Assembly: GCA_004352715.1 (NCBI GenBank)
Contig: SCFE01000053.1
Coordinates: forward strand, 774,181-838,180
Direction: 5' to 3'
DNA: 64,000 nt
DNA from: Hofstenia miamia
Taxonomy: Eukaryota; Xenacoelomorpha; Acoela
Made by a program: the position numbers and the translations under genes. The notes under the pieces were generated by a model. That model had not been told where the DNA came from, ran no database searches, and saw only the letters and a program-made list of their open reading frames with translations. Position 1 is the first letter of the stretch; each line of letters starts with the position of its first letter. Shown piece by piece: positions 35,443 to 47,800 of the stretch.

Positions 35443-35518
35443 TAGGGGTCGACATACATTTTAAAAGAGATTGATGGTAATTCGACATTCCTTAAAATTT
35501 AAAATCAAATTTTGCTCA
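35443..35518 (+). repeat. dispersed repeat copy (partner 18345-18421, opposite strand)
   Basis: Shares GGGGTCGAC, TTGATGG.AATTCGACATTC and flanking bases with the reverse complement of 18345-18421. Probably part of an uncharacterised non-autonomous element. Confidence 0.65.
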
Positions 35519-36056
35519 CAATTTTAATTTTATGTTGCATCACGGCCTGGCGATTTGCAGTATAAGAGCCGAAATGAAGCAATAAAATGTTTTCAAATAG
35601 CGATTGCTTTAAATTTTATCCAAGTAATTAAAATAAAGAATATCACAAAATGCCGTCATTTTTGCGGCGCTTAAATAATTATATTCGTTTTGAAACAAAC
35701 AATAGAAATGTTTAAACTTTGTATTTAGATGGACGTTCATTTCTAGTTTCAGAAATCTTATATTTAAAATATTAATATTTCTTTGTTCTTTAATACATTC
35801 ATAATTATTATTTACTATATAAGGAATTTCATTTTCTTCCTTAAATTTAAAAAATTAGAAATAAATGACTGGATTTGTTTAAAAAAATTTTTTTCACTAC
35901 AAGATTTTTGTAATATTGTAGATCAAAACTGCATTTTGCTGAGGGTTTATTTGTTAATGTTTTATAATGATTGTAGTTGGCTTTCGTTCGCCTCTTTAGA
36001 TATCCATATCTTCCACGGTTTGTAATAATTCTTTATATTGTGTTTTTGAATCATTG

Positions 36057-36555
36057 TAATTGGAAAAGGCTTAGTGACATTATTAAACGAGCTCTCAATT
36101 CGGCCGATGTGCCCTCTGTATTAAAAGCACTTGGTTTGTCACGTTTGAACGGCAAACGTCTTGACGGAATGACTTTGGTTCCGTGGAAGCGAGTTCGAGT
36201 TATTCTTTGGGTTGTAACTGCAGTCGATGAATTAGCCCCAAGTAGAGTCAACAATTATGCTCCCTTTAAGGCTGCAGAAGATGCTGAGCCAACAAAGATA
36301 AATAAATACCGACAACTAATTGATGCAGACTACGACTTTCAACCTATAGCCTTTGAAGTTCAAGGCAATTGTGGATCTAAATCTTTTGAATTTCTCAAAA
36401 CACTTGCAGCTCGTATCCGTGCGTGGACCAAGCAGGCTTATTCTCAGGAAGTCTTTTTGCAAAGAATCAGTGTTGCAATTCAAATGGCAAATAGTGTTTG
36501 TGTCGTTGGCACAGTCGGTTCAACAAAACAGTTGGACGAAGTCTTCTGCTTGTAG
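36057..36555 (+). pseudogene. LINE C-terminal domain (DG..LVPW family), open frame
   Basis: The + frame reads ADVPSVLKALGLSRLNGKRL, DGMTLVPWKRVRVILWVVTA, VDELAPS, INKYRQL, FQPIAFEVQGN and QRISVAIQMANS. This matches the conserved C-terminal domain found at the end of many animal LINE polyproteins (pattern DG.TL.PW..GR.L.WD.T..DTLAPS ... F.P.A.ETLG ... QR.S.A.QRGNA). The usual WD.T Asp is Val here (WVVT). The domain itself is open to its natural stop, but all upstream RT sequence is missing. Confidence 0.75.
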
Positions 36556-36759
36556 GCGCATCTTCTCTACTCTCTTCATAGATTCTTCTACAGGACGTTC
36601 AATAAACCTGTGGTTTTTTTATGCTGAAGATCTGTATTTTAGGAAGTTTACTTCAATATGTCACAAATTTAAATACACTTACCTTTTAGATTAGAAAAAA
36701 AAATATAAACATCATTTTTTGATCCACCGTTGTGCAAAGAAATAATTAATTACCTCCGC

Positions 36760-36957
36760 CAAAGAGATTATGTTTTGGTAGCGTTGGCTTGTCTGTTAGT
36801 AATTTTACGGAAAAAGTAATAGATGAATTGACCTCAAATTTTCACCAGAGGAACGTCTCAACCCAAGGAGGATTCCATTAAATTTTGGTGCTGATCCGGG
36901 GGACACAAGCTGCGTGGCAGAGGTCTGCGCTCTCCGAGTACTTTTCTAGTTTAAGTT
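36760..36957 (+). repeat. widely distributed MITE/SINE-like repeat (ACCTCCGCCAA ... GAGTACTTTTCTAG)
   Basis: Starts TAATTACCTCCGCCAAAGAG and ends GGCAGAGGTCTGCGCTCTCC plus a GAGTACTTTTCTAG segment. From memory, repeats with these two end blocks are common in many animal genomes. The ends contain a short inverted similarity (CCTCCGCCA / TGGCAGAGG). Confidence 0.6.
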
Positions 36958-37059
36958 CAAAAACATATTGTTGCTAAAGTACTCCTTCGAATAAAATCTT
37001 TTAGTGTAATGTATTTGTTTTTAGTTTTAGCGATGCAAAATATTGCAAAAGAAAAAACA

Positions 37060-37450
37060 ATATTCTTATTTGAACTAAATAACCTATAGTATCGTCGGCA
37101 TATTGCATAACATCACATGAGATCTGATTGCTCAAATCATTTGCATATACATTGAATAATAACGGATTCAAAATTGCTCCTTGTGGAACACTATTTTAAT
37201 AATAATCTAATCAGAGAGAATTCCATTTCTTGTGACTCTTTGTCTATGATTATGAAGATAGCTGTTAATTAGGTCTGCACCTTTCTTTGAGTAGCAAAGA
37301 ATTTTTATTTTTTAATTAAAATGTGGTAAATAAAGTCAAATGCTTTTGATAAATCTAAAAACGCAACTATTGAAACATTATCAATATTGATGCTATTTCT
37401 CCATTTTCGGTAGCTATTAACAAAGAGGTTTTCAAAGAAAATGTCATTTT
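37060..37450 (-). pseudogene. LINE reverse transcriptase relic
   Basis: Minus-strand fragments: VSIVAFLDLSKAFD (catalytic Asp block), and after decay VPQGAILNPLLFNVYANDLS and QYADDTI (catalytic YADD). Stops and shifts throughout. Confidence 0.8.
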
Positions 37451-38332
37451 GAATTTTTAATTGAAATGAACAAATTCAAATTAGCCAGTTTATTAAACAA
37501 CTACTACACAGATATGAAGAAAATTTCTTCCACAATAATTCATAGGGCTTCAACAATATCTGTAGTGGGCAGTGGCGGATTTAAAGGGAGGACTCTGGTA
37601 ATGCAGTCCCACTACATGATTAAACACATTAGAGTACAGTTATTAGTACTATTCAAATTCAAATAAAATCTGCAAAAGTATTTTGCTACATATGCATTGA
37701 AAATAGATGTAGAACATATTATAGTTAGAAGATTTTGTATCAGTATATTTAAGCTTCAACAACATCATCAACTTCACAATTTCACTTCAGTATTCCATGA
37801 TTATTATGATTCTAGTGATTCTGAATAATGATTGCATCGTCAATCGAATTCGCATTACTGGTAACGGTACATAAAACAAAACATGGGACGGACCGGAACC
37901 AATTCTTCAATTTCAACTGAGACAAATTTGATTTAATATTTCCTAAGATAAGATAAGAGATTCTATATTCAGATAAATGTTTACAATTCAATAACTGATA
38001 ATTTATCTGAATAGCGTCTTAAATTACAAAAAAGATATTATGAGTACTAAAATAAATTTTTCTGTAATAGCCGTATTCAGTATCAGTTTGATTAATAATG
38101 CATAGTCTTAGCATGAACCAGAAATAGATGTACAGGATCTTAACCAACGAGATTAGACCCTAGTATCCCCGGATTGAACTGGGACTGAAAAATTAAACGG
38201 GAACGGGACTAAAAATTTATGGGTCCGCAGATCTCTAACAATCAAACATTAAAAAGGAGAAAAATTGTTTTGAAAATTATAAATACATAAAAATAATTAT
38301 AAATAAAAAATGTTTGTCATATATATTAAGGC

Positions 38333-38337
<5 letters not shown>

Positions 38338-38372
<35 letters not shown>
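38338..38372. repeat. (TA)n microsatellite
   Basis: A 35-bp TA run. Confidence 0.9.
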
Positions 38373-38375
<3 letters not shown>

Positions 38376-38869
38376 GTCGAGGTGATACTATATCAAATGA
38401 ATGTAATTGTAAACTTTTTTTATTACAGAGCTCTTGTCATAACATTATAATGCTCAACACGCATTTACCAATCCAAAAAATTATACAATTAGATAATATT
38501 AAATTAACAAGTTTATAAAAGAATTCAAAGAAACTTCAACATAAAAAAATAATACAAAGTATACACCAACACATAAAGACTTTTAAAAGTATTATCATAA
38601 TGTGCAGAAAAAGTTATGATGAATTAAAATTTAAACCAATCTCTGAATCTTTTGCTGTTCCTTGGATGTAACGCAAATTGTACACAGTGTCCTTTATCCA
38701 TTCCGTCATTAATTTGTGGTACATCTCAGTTGATGAAATATTATTCATATTTCAGTTGTAATATCGAAATAAATACACTCATACATGATGACAGAAAAAT
38801 CAATGTTAATTAAATATTAATTTTTGCGCATACAATACAAAGATTTTCTTGAAAACTTCATAGAAATTA

Positions 38870-38990
38870 TAAACGACATTTTCATTGAAAACCTCTTAAC
38901 TTACGGAAACCACATTGATTTTGGGAGTACAATTTTTTTTACAAAAATGTTCATTAATTTGATTAAAATTAAGTCGTTCAAAAAAACTTA
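38870..38990 (-). pseudogene. possible LINE RT fragment
   Basis: In broken minus frames YSQNQCGFRK resembles the QyGFR block of LINE reverse transcriptases, with INEHF before it. Weak. Confidence 0.3.
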
Positions 38991-39368
38991 CTAATTAGCG
39001 ATGTAATTTTTCAAGCAATCACATTAATGGACTTTTTGCAAAATCTAGATAAACATGAAGCAAAACAAACCCATAAATTATAACTTTATTTTCTTGACAC
39101 ATTTTGTACACACACAATCTTTATGTTGCAAAAAAACAAGGAAGCTGCAATATATTAGTTAAACATCATTTTTTGCGGCCAATTATAAACAGATCTGAAT
39201 AGCATTTCTAATAAATCAAATTTTCCAAGATAATTGTGTAAACAAATAACATAACTGATCATTGGTGTAAATATGGATAACGTTTGAAATGAATAAAAAA
39301 TCAAATATTAATTTAACGAAATCATCATACACATGTACAATTTACAAAAATGGTTTTGGATAGAATAT

Positions 39369-41732
39369 CTATATTTCAATGGGTTTAACAACAGGTTTTC
39401 TAATATGTCGCATATTAGCTCCAGGATCTTGAGGTTTGAATGGTGGAAAGGCACCATACGGACGAGGAATAGGTAGCTCAGATTCGTCTTCTGGAAGGTA
39501 GGCATTCGGGCGCGGTTCAGCAGTAGTAACACCGCCATTTGGTAGTTTGTAATGTTCTTCGTCTTGTTCCTGAATTCTGTCGGCTTCTCTCTGAATTTTT
39601 CGGGAAGCAATTCCATGAAGCACTCGTTGCCACTCTTCCTCGGCATCTTCATTAGGTGCCTCTCCTCTTTCAAGTCGAAGATATGATTGCTGAAGAAGAT
39701 CCTCTTTTTCCTTGAGGGTTTGCTGCAGTTGAAAGCAATTCGCTTGATTCATAGACAATTCCGAAACGATAGCCATCATCTTACGAGTAAGGTCTTTGAT
39801 TTTGCTTTGATATTCATTAACACGCTTTGCAAGATTTAAAGAGTCTTCTTTTCCAGCGTTCGCTTTTTCCTTCAATCTGTCAGATAAACGTGAAACCTGC
39901 TCCAACAAAAGATCTTTTTCTAAAGAAATCGCCTCTTTTTCAGCGATTCGTTCTTCTAAATTTGCAATTTTAGAGCTTAAATGTTCGGGTGATTCCATTT
40001 TGCCAGGTAGCAATCTAGTTCTTCCTTCTATATCTGGATCCCCAAGCTCTGCTTCCAATGAACGCAAACGATCTTCACATTCAGACAATTGAATTTGCAG
40101 AACAACAAGTTCATTTTCAACAGCACGTTTGCTCGGTAGATTTGATTTGGAGATCTCTACACTTCGCTTAACATCTGTCAGCTGAACTTGTAAAAATTTC
40201 AGTTCCTCTTCAGACGCTTGTAACTCAACGTTGCCATTTCTTAACACTTGCTCCATGTTATTAATTTTTTCGTAAAATACAGACGCCTCTTGATTATGAA
40301 CAATTAAATCTACGCCCCGTTCGTTTCTTCTTTGAACTTCAACCTTGTAGCGCTGTCTTAATGCTACCATTTGCTTCTCACTTAAATCGATCATGTTAGT
40401 TAGTTTAGCTATATCTCTTCTTTGTTGATCTCGTTTTTCTATCATCTCATCTTCCAGTCTATGCAGCTTAGATAATTCATTACGCAATGTATCGCGCTGT
40501 ACTAAAGCATTAATTCTTCGAAGACGTGATTTCTGCAAATGCCGCTCTTTAACATTCACTGAAGTACGCAGAATTTCAATTTCATTTTCGAGAATTTTAA
40601 TTTTTTCGCGCATTTCTGCAGCTTTTTGAGTACTAACCTGAATAAGTGCAATACATTTTTGTCGTTCGCTTTTGATCACATCGTACATCTGCAGAAATTC
40701 TTTCTGTTTACGTTGCATTTCGGAATTCTTCTTTTTATAATCTTCGATAGCAATTTTCTTTGTCTTTAACTCTTGCTCAGCACGTCGAAATCGCTGTTCA
40801 GCTTTTAAATAATCCCGAGCCTTTTGTTCTTTTTCATCTGCTTTAATTGCTGCAACACGACCCAATTCAATTACTTCAATTCTAAAATCTGCTTCATCCA
40901 AACGCAATGATCTTTCCTCTTCCATGATATTTTGAAGTTGTGCTTGTTCACTAGCAGTGAGATGCTCTTGCTGGCTCAAAATACGTTTTGTAACCTCAAT
41001 TTCATTTTCAATCTCTTGCTTGCGATCAGCAGTTAGTCCATCTTCAGCGGGATAAGATTCAACCATAATCTTCGTTTTTTCATATACAGCATTGGCATGG
41101 TTTAAATTTTCTTGAGCCATTCGCAACTGAAGCTCACATTTCTTTAAGTTTTTTAAGTTACGATCTTTTTCCCTTAAGCACCTGGAATGCTTTTCATGTA
41201 AGTTTTTCTTTTCAAGAGTGAGATGTCTCAAACTTAACTCGAAAGTTGCTTTGTCACCTAATAAAACATTTTCTCGTTCCTTCGCCGCATCGGCTTCTCT
41301 AACATGTCTTTGGAATTCGTGATTCATAAGTTCACGTTCATTAGCAATTCTTTGTGTTTGCTCGTCAAGCTTTTGCTTTTCAATTTCTGCATTTTCTTGT
41401 TGTTTAATAATATCATTCAACTCTTGATTTGCAGATAGAAACAGCTGATTTTTATCTTGAAACTCTTTCTGAAGTTTAGACAAACCCCTTTTCAATCGAT
41501 CAATGTCTTTCCCAACTTGTTGTGGAATTGCATGCAAAGCAACAAGTTCATTTTTCAGATCATCTTGTTCAATAAGCTCAGTGTCAAGGACTCTTCTTGC
41601 AGCATCATTTTCACGATTTCGTGTATTAATCTCTTCACGCAAATGCTGAATTTCTGATTTGCGTTTATCAATTTCCGCGCTAATATCCTCACAGGTTTGT
41701 GTAATTTCCTTCATTTCTCTTTCAACTTCATC
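39369..41732 (-). CDS. CCDC146: CCDC146 coding exon 3 (2.36-kb terminal exon)
   Basis: Acceptor TGTTTAG before 41732. One uninterrupted frame of 787 codons to TAA at 39371-39369 holds more than 80% of the protein, almost all coiled coil, ending in the conserved RKPVVKPIEI. Confidence 0.97.
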   Translation of the reverse strand, partial: DEVEREMKEITQTCEDISAEIDKRKSEIQHLREEINTRNRENDAARRVLDTELIEQDDLKNELVALHAIPQQVGKDIDRLKRGLSKLQKEFQDKNQLFLSANQELNDIIKQQENAEIEKQKLDEQTQRIANERELMNHEFQRHVREADAAKERENVLLGDKATFELSLRHLTLEKKNLHEKHSRCLREKDRNLKNLKKCELQLRMAQENLNHANAVYEKTKIMVESYPAEDGLTADRKQEIENEIEVTKRILSQQEHLTASEQAQLQNIMEEERSLRLDEADFRIEVIELGRVAAIKADEKEQKARDYLKAEQRFRRAEQELKTKKIAIEDYKKKNSEMQRKQKEFLQMYDVIKSERQKCIALIQVSTQKAAEMREKIKILENEIEILRTSVNVKERHLQKSRLRRINALVQRDTLRNELSKLHRLEDEMIEKRDQQRRDIAKLTNMIDLSEKQMVALRQRYKVEVQRRNERGVDLIVHNQEASVFYEKINNMEQVLRNGNVELQASEEELKFLQVQLTDVKRSVEISKSNLPSKRAVENELVVLQIQLSECEDRLRSLEAELGDPDIEGRTRLLPGKMESPEHLSSKIANLEERIAEKEAISLEKDLLLEQVSRLSDRLKEKANAGKEDSLNLAKRVNEYQSKIKDLTRKMMAIVSELSMNQANCFQLQQTLKEKEDLLQQSYLRLERGEAPNEDAEEEWQRVLHGIASRKIQREADRIQEQDEEHYKLPNGGVTTAEPRPNAYLPEDESELPIPRPYGAFPPFKPQDPGANMRHIRKPVVKPIEI

Positions 41733-41782
41733 CTAAACATCAGATTAAAAAAATCTAAAACTATTGTTAATAAAGGTATTTA

Positions 41783-41838
<56 letters not shown>

Positions 41839-44800
41839 ATGACTTTATTTAGCCGCTGAAGGCATACAATGCTACAACAAGAATAAAAATAAGTCAAGTT
41901 TTACGACAGCGAGGACAGTCACAGGAGATGAAATAGGAGCAGAAGGAAGAGTAGGCGAAGTTGGAAAAAGGCTCAGGAAACAGGAAAGACATCAAATTTT
42001 TCTAGATGTAAAATGTAATTTAGAAGAGAATAAATGTGGCCCGAAGTCGATTCGATCATTATTAACTGCACAATCAACGTTTTATTAAGGGTCATTCCCT
42101 TAAAAAAAATTATTAGGGCTAAGACATTGCGAAAATGCTGATTGTGCTGCGAATAATTCTCAGATCGAATTTGAACTGCTATTAGAGAACGTAATGAAAT
42201 CAAAAGGATCAAGATCCAATTTGCGAGTGAGCAAGCGATTGAACAGAAGGAGATCGCAGGCAAGGAAGTAGAGTGACAGCGGGAGAGTGAAGAATTTGAG
42301 AAGAGCATCTTTGTATGGCAAGGGAGAAATCCATTTGAAGGCACGCTTCTGGAAACGTTCCATAGAGTGGAACAAGGAACGCTATATTAAACAATCTTTC
42401 AAAAAGTGATTTCGTTATCGATATGAACGAATTTGACGTTTGATCTCGTTATTGTTGCTTTAAATTTGGAACAAAAAATTCATTTCAATGTACAATAAGA
42501 TGAATTACTTGAAAATGAAACTAGAAAAATAATATTATATCAAGATTTCAATTGTTTATGCAAGATAATCTACGGAAAAAAAAGTAGGTGTAAGTGTCGC
42601 ATATACTGAAAACATCTATAGTAATGATCAATGGATGAATACCTGTTTTGGCATTCTGTCATATTCCCTCTGCATCATGTCTCGCTCTTCAGTTAAATTC
42701 TCAATGGCGAATTCTGCCTGAAATTGTCGATCATGAGTCAAATCAAGTTCATTATGATGCCGAATTAGCTCATTGCGCAATCTTGCAACTTCAGTGTTGC
42801 AACCTTCCGGGAAAACTTCTGATTTCTCCAAAAGTGCTTTTTGATTCTCCACTTGCTTGTTATATTCTTTTGCAGTTTGAAGTAGACGATCTTCCTCATG
42901 AATCGATGCCTAAGTTTGTACGATTAAGATGTTATCTAGCATACACAATTTTACATTAATATAACAAGAATTTTAATCTGTATTATATTCTATAATATTA
43001 GTAATGAAATATATAAAATAGTATGATCATTACGTGCAACGAACACAAATGCATTAAAAAGTTGAAAGACAATGACAATGCCACACAATTTGCGATTGTT
43101 TTCAATCTAACTAAAACTTTGAAAAGCAGATAACGATAATGAAAAGTGTGCTTTCACCAAAAGTTGATTGTTTTCATTGTTTATTGAGAAGCAGAAGTGG
43201 GTCAAAAACCAGTAGACAAAAGGAATGAGCAATTAGTTAAACTCTAAATGTTGCTTATCTTGACTAAGTTTAGTAAGTTTATAAAGAATTGTGTACAAGT
43301 ACAAATGATTTGTTATTAGCTTCATATGAGAAGCAAGCACACTCAAAATTTTACAATGAATCAAATTTGAGAACGTAACATTGTTGTGTAACTTCTATCT
43401 CAAACTAAAATGTTAAATTAGTTCTTATCTTTTTATTTGCTTGCGAATTTAAAACATCTTCATCGTTAGAGTTCTACAAAATGCATGGACAATACAAATG
43501 TACTGATGAATGCCATTTAGAGACTATTAATTAGAAAGACCTATAAAGTCTGTAAAATTCGCAAAAGCAGTCGCTACAACAAAAACTGCATCACTCCAAA
43601 ATTGTGTGTCTTATAGGGGATGAACGGTGATAACGAAAATGTTAAAAATACTTTAGATCTATGAGCACTTCGGCATTACTAAATTGTACACTAAAGTGAA
43701 AGAATTTTCAGCGGAGCCACACGCATTATATGTATCGAAGTATCAGAAACATGCCTTAAGATGGGGAACAAATAATTTTCATTGATTGAAAAGCATCATT
43801 AAATTATACCAATTCATTAGTTTAACAAATCTATTATTGTTAATGAAACTCTAAACTATGAGACCGTTGATAGAACTTAGTATTTTGACTCGATGTTTGT
43901 TAACGATGCCCAACTAAATTCTAATAACCAACTCAATGTTATGAATTTATAATCAACCCAATGTGAAAATATCACTTTAATAAACAGTTGTTATTTTTTT
44001 GCATTGGAATATGTGGAAATCAACTTCTGAAATTGTAACGTAATAGTCAAAGCTTTCAGTATAAATTTAAATCGACAAATCAATTACACTAATCAGGTAC
44101 TTTTGCGATAATAGTTAACTTCATCATGTTAGAGCCAACTCAATGACAACATATTTATTTTGAGATATGTAAACAAAGCAAAGCATTTTAAGATGGCTTT
44201 GAAAGAGAGTAACTACGTGAAAAGATTTGATGGAAAAGGAGCTGTGTTGATTGAATAAATACTACCACATGCTATAAATGCTTTGTAAACAAACAAAAGC
44301 CGAGTGGTTTAACCACTAATTAGCATATTAATACTAGTATATTATAATTATTTGATAATTCATATTGAAACTCATAGATATTAATAATAAATTTGCATAA
44401 TTCCTTCTACATGACGTTTGGGGTATGGTTTGGGTTAGGACTAAGGCGTGGGTTCCTTAGCTTAGGGTTATGGTTTGAGTTAGTGTAAAGATTGGGGGTT
44501 AGAACTATAATGATTATATTAATAAAAATGTAGTTTTTAAGAAATTTATCTTCAAATTGTCATAATACTAAAATTATTCCTATTTTTAAATATTTTTTGA
44601 TAGACAGCATTATACACCACCACTAATCCGCAGCATAAACGCCACTCAAACAATTCAAACGCCTATTAAACGCCAATACACCACAAAAACGACGTCGTTA
44701 TGAAATATCTGTGTTTGCTGGGAAATCCTTAAAACGCAGGAAGAAAGTTTCTATAGATAGAAATTAATCTCTGTCGATAAAATTTTATAATGCAAAACTG

Positions 44801-47800
44801 ATATTGTCTGATTTTCAAGAAAAAATCAGTCTAGCGGAAAATTCAAGATCTACTTTTCTTTGAGTAGTTTAAAAGACTCACTTCAAAGCTTGATGACAAA
44901 ATTACTGAGTCCACTGTCAGAGGCTATGTTACAAAAAGGAAAAAAGAACTTAATTAGAAGTCAAATGCAAAGCGTTAGAACCTTATAATATTGGTCAAAC
45001 CTTAGATTCTAAATTGATAGACCATATCAAAGCATTTTTTGTGAAAATGCTTATAAAAATTTTTGTTCAATCAACGCAGAGTCATTCTAGAACAAAGTTA
45101 TTTACAGCTCTGAAAAGTTTTATCAACAGATCATAATTTGCTGTTGAAAACCTTAAAAATTATATTTCTCATCTGCAAACAGTACATTATTACCCGTTTT
45201 AAATTTATCGTTAGGTTAAAAAAATGCCAACATGTCATTGTTTTTGGGTCAATATATTTCAAAGAAATAATCTTCCTCAAATCTCATGAAAGGGACTTGT
45301 GAATCTCTCTAGGTCGAAAGGTGCCAAAGCAGTAAAAACCATTGTCAACGATTTTGACAATATAAAAATTTTATGATCGTGTGCCCAAACTGTAAACGAC
45401 TATAAATTTCTAGACTCTGTGATTAATAACATTGACCAAATTGGCATTGCCATTATCCCTGTTCGTGAATGGACCATTGCAATATTACAATTCAACAACA
45501 CAATGTTGATACCATATTTCGATTGCTGTCGCAAGATTGCATATTTTCCACATCCAATAAAAACATCATGTAATTTTTGATTTCTACAAAGTCGAACAAT
45601 GATGAATTGTCATATACACCCTTCAAAGCCGTGACATAGAAGTCGTGTATGCCCCAGTGGGGGCACAAGTAAACTACAAACACTTGATCTGAGTGCAGTG
45701 GCGGCGCCTATGGGTGGGCAAAGTGGACTTGATTCACCTTTGAAAAATGCAATATTAAATGGCAATCAATATTAATTTAATACCCAAATTTCGAAATAAT
45801 GAGCACAGTATGATATTACAAACACAATATAAATAGCTAATTTATCTAAATCTAAAATGGAAAAATATTAACAAATAAAAACAAATATTACAGCAGTAAG
45901 TACAATTTGTAATGCATTTTTGCCGCTTGGCGTTGAGCTCTAAATTTACAATTTACCCAATCAGAATTGTTCATCAGAAGGTGGACCAAATTGACTTCAT
46001 CCACCTTTCTATTAAACAATACGTATGCAATATTGTAAACCAACGGCCAATCAAAAACGGAGCACCATTGCGAAGGTGGAAAAAATGAAATAGTAAACCT
46101 TTCGAGAAAAGTGTTTGGAATTAATGCAATAGTTCCTACAAAAGGTGGTGTGAGCCATGAGACGAATTTTCTCTCTGTTTAACCATTCTACATTAAATGT
46201 CACTTCAACTGCTTAACTCCTCAAGGATGGCCAATTTTTAAAATTAAGCTATTTTTCGAGTTTTACTTGCAGACTCCCTAAAAATTTTCAAAATCGAAAA
46301 TAAAAGTTTGTTTCTAGATTTATCGATGAAAAATCGAATAGTCCAACAATTTTTAAGATCGCATAGAAACTGACCAAGCTATACGGCCTACAAAAATAAC
46401 CTATTTTTTAAAGCATTACCAAATCGTAGAGGTTTTTTATATTCACCCCAGCCCATTCAATGTTATAACTACAATTTTAAACCTGAAGACAACTTGTGCT
46501 TGGTATTGCTCTATCAAACAGTATATAGCATGCTAAAATCCGCCCTTTTTACGGTTTTACTAATATACTGACAAATGCCTACTTGATTATATTAACAATT
46601 TTGACAAATTCTTGTATCGCATGAAAAATTCTGTTGTCTACATATTTTGATGTTAGTGATATATCAACAAACTATAAAGATATTAGATAAACCTCATATC
46701 AACACCATTGAAAAGATTGTAATTCAATATTTTATTTATTATTGGTCATATTCAAATTCTGTTTGCTTTTTAATATGAGTAGACAAAACTATTCTCAAAT
46801 GGTATTTAAATTCTGATAAATACAGCCCACATAATAATTTTTTAGTCTATAATCAGCAGGCCATTGACATGCATAGACACAATCCACTGTCTAGCATATG
46901 AGGAAATTAGTTGAAGCATTAGAAACGTATAACTTTCTTCTGTTGAGACTCCCAAAGAGGTGGATAAAGTGAATAAATATGATCAAAAGCATACCATAGC
47001 ATATCAACTAAGATAATCTTCAGGGTTCTAAAGCTTTATCATAATGGTTTCAAAATGAATTTAGATTGTTTATTTTACTAAGCACAATGGTGCCTTGGAC
47101 TGACAATATATACAAAAACACAAGCACAGCAAAACTTAATATATTAAATGTCGTGTCAGTCCTATGAAAATGGATGAGCATCTTCAAAATCTATATTTCT
47201 AAATTTTTTGTTTCTGGTTTAAAAAAATTTTTGCTTTGTTTATATAGTGGTCGAGAGATTGTTGCGTTTTTCATATTTTATTTATCAATGAGTTCCCTCA
47301 AAATAATGAACAAACATATCAGTGTAATATTTGTTGAAAATTTAAAATGTCAGAATATTACACTTTGACATGCAAGAATTCTCGTTATAAGTTATACACG
47401 CATGTAACATACCGTAAAACCTGTAGTTGAGGGCCATGGCCTTTTATTTTTCAACCTCCTTGCTAGGGTGGCCTTCTATTACAGGTGGCTTTCAATTACA
47501 GGGTGGCCTTCTATTTTTCAACCATCAGTTTTTGGTATTTGTAGGTCTATAAAAATTTGTTGGATAATGCTGTTTTGAGGAGTATTAGAGTTCGTGTGCC
47601 TTCATGTGTGCGTGTGTGTGTGCGCGTCCGCACGTACGCACCCGCGCGTATCTTCATCCTTGAAAGAGAAAAGTGGATAGCTGTCTTAGACACAAACCTG
47701 AGCAGTCTATTTTTCAACCTCCTCGCTAGGGTGGCCTTCAATTACAGATTTTACGGTATATTGACAATTTAGTACTATAACTTGTGAAAAACCAATATTG

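Noticed and set aside
39308-39673. 121-codon minus frame at the 3' end of CCDC146
   Set aside because: It overlaps the conserved CCDC146 C-terminus in another frame and is a shadow.
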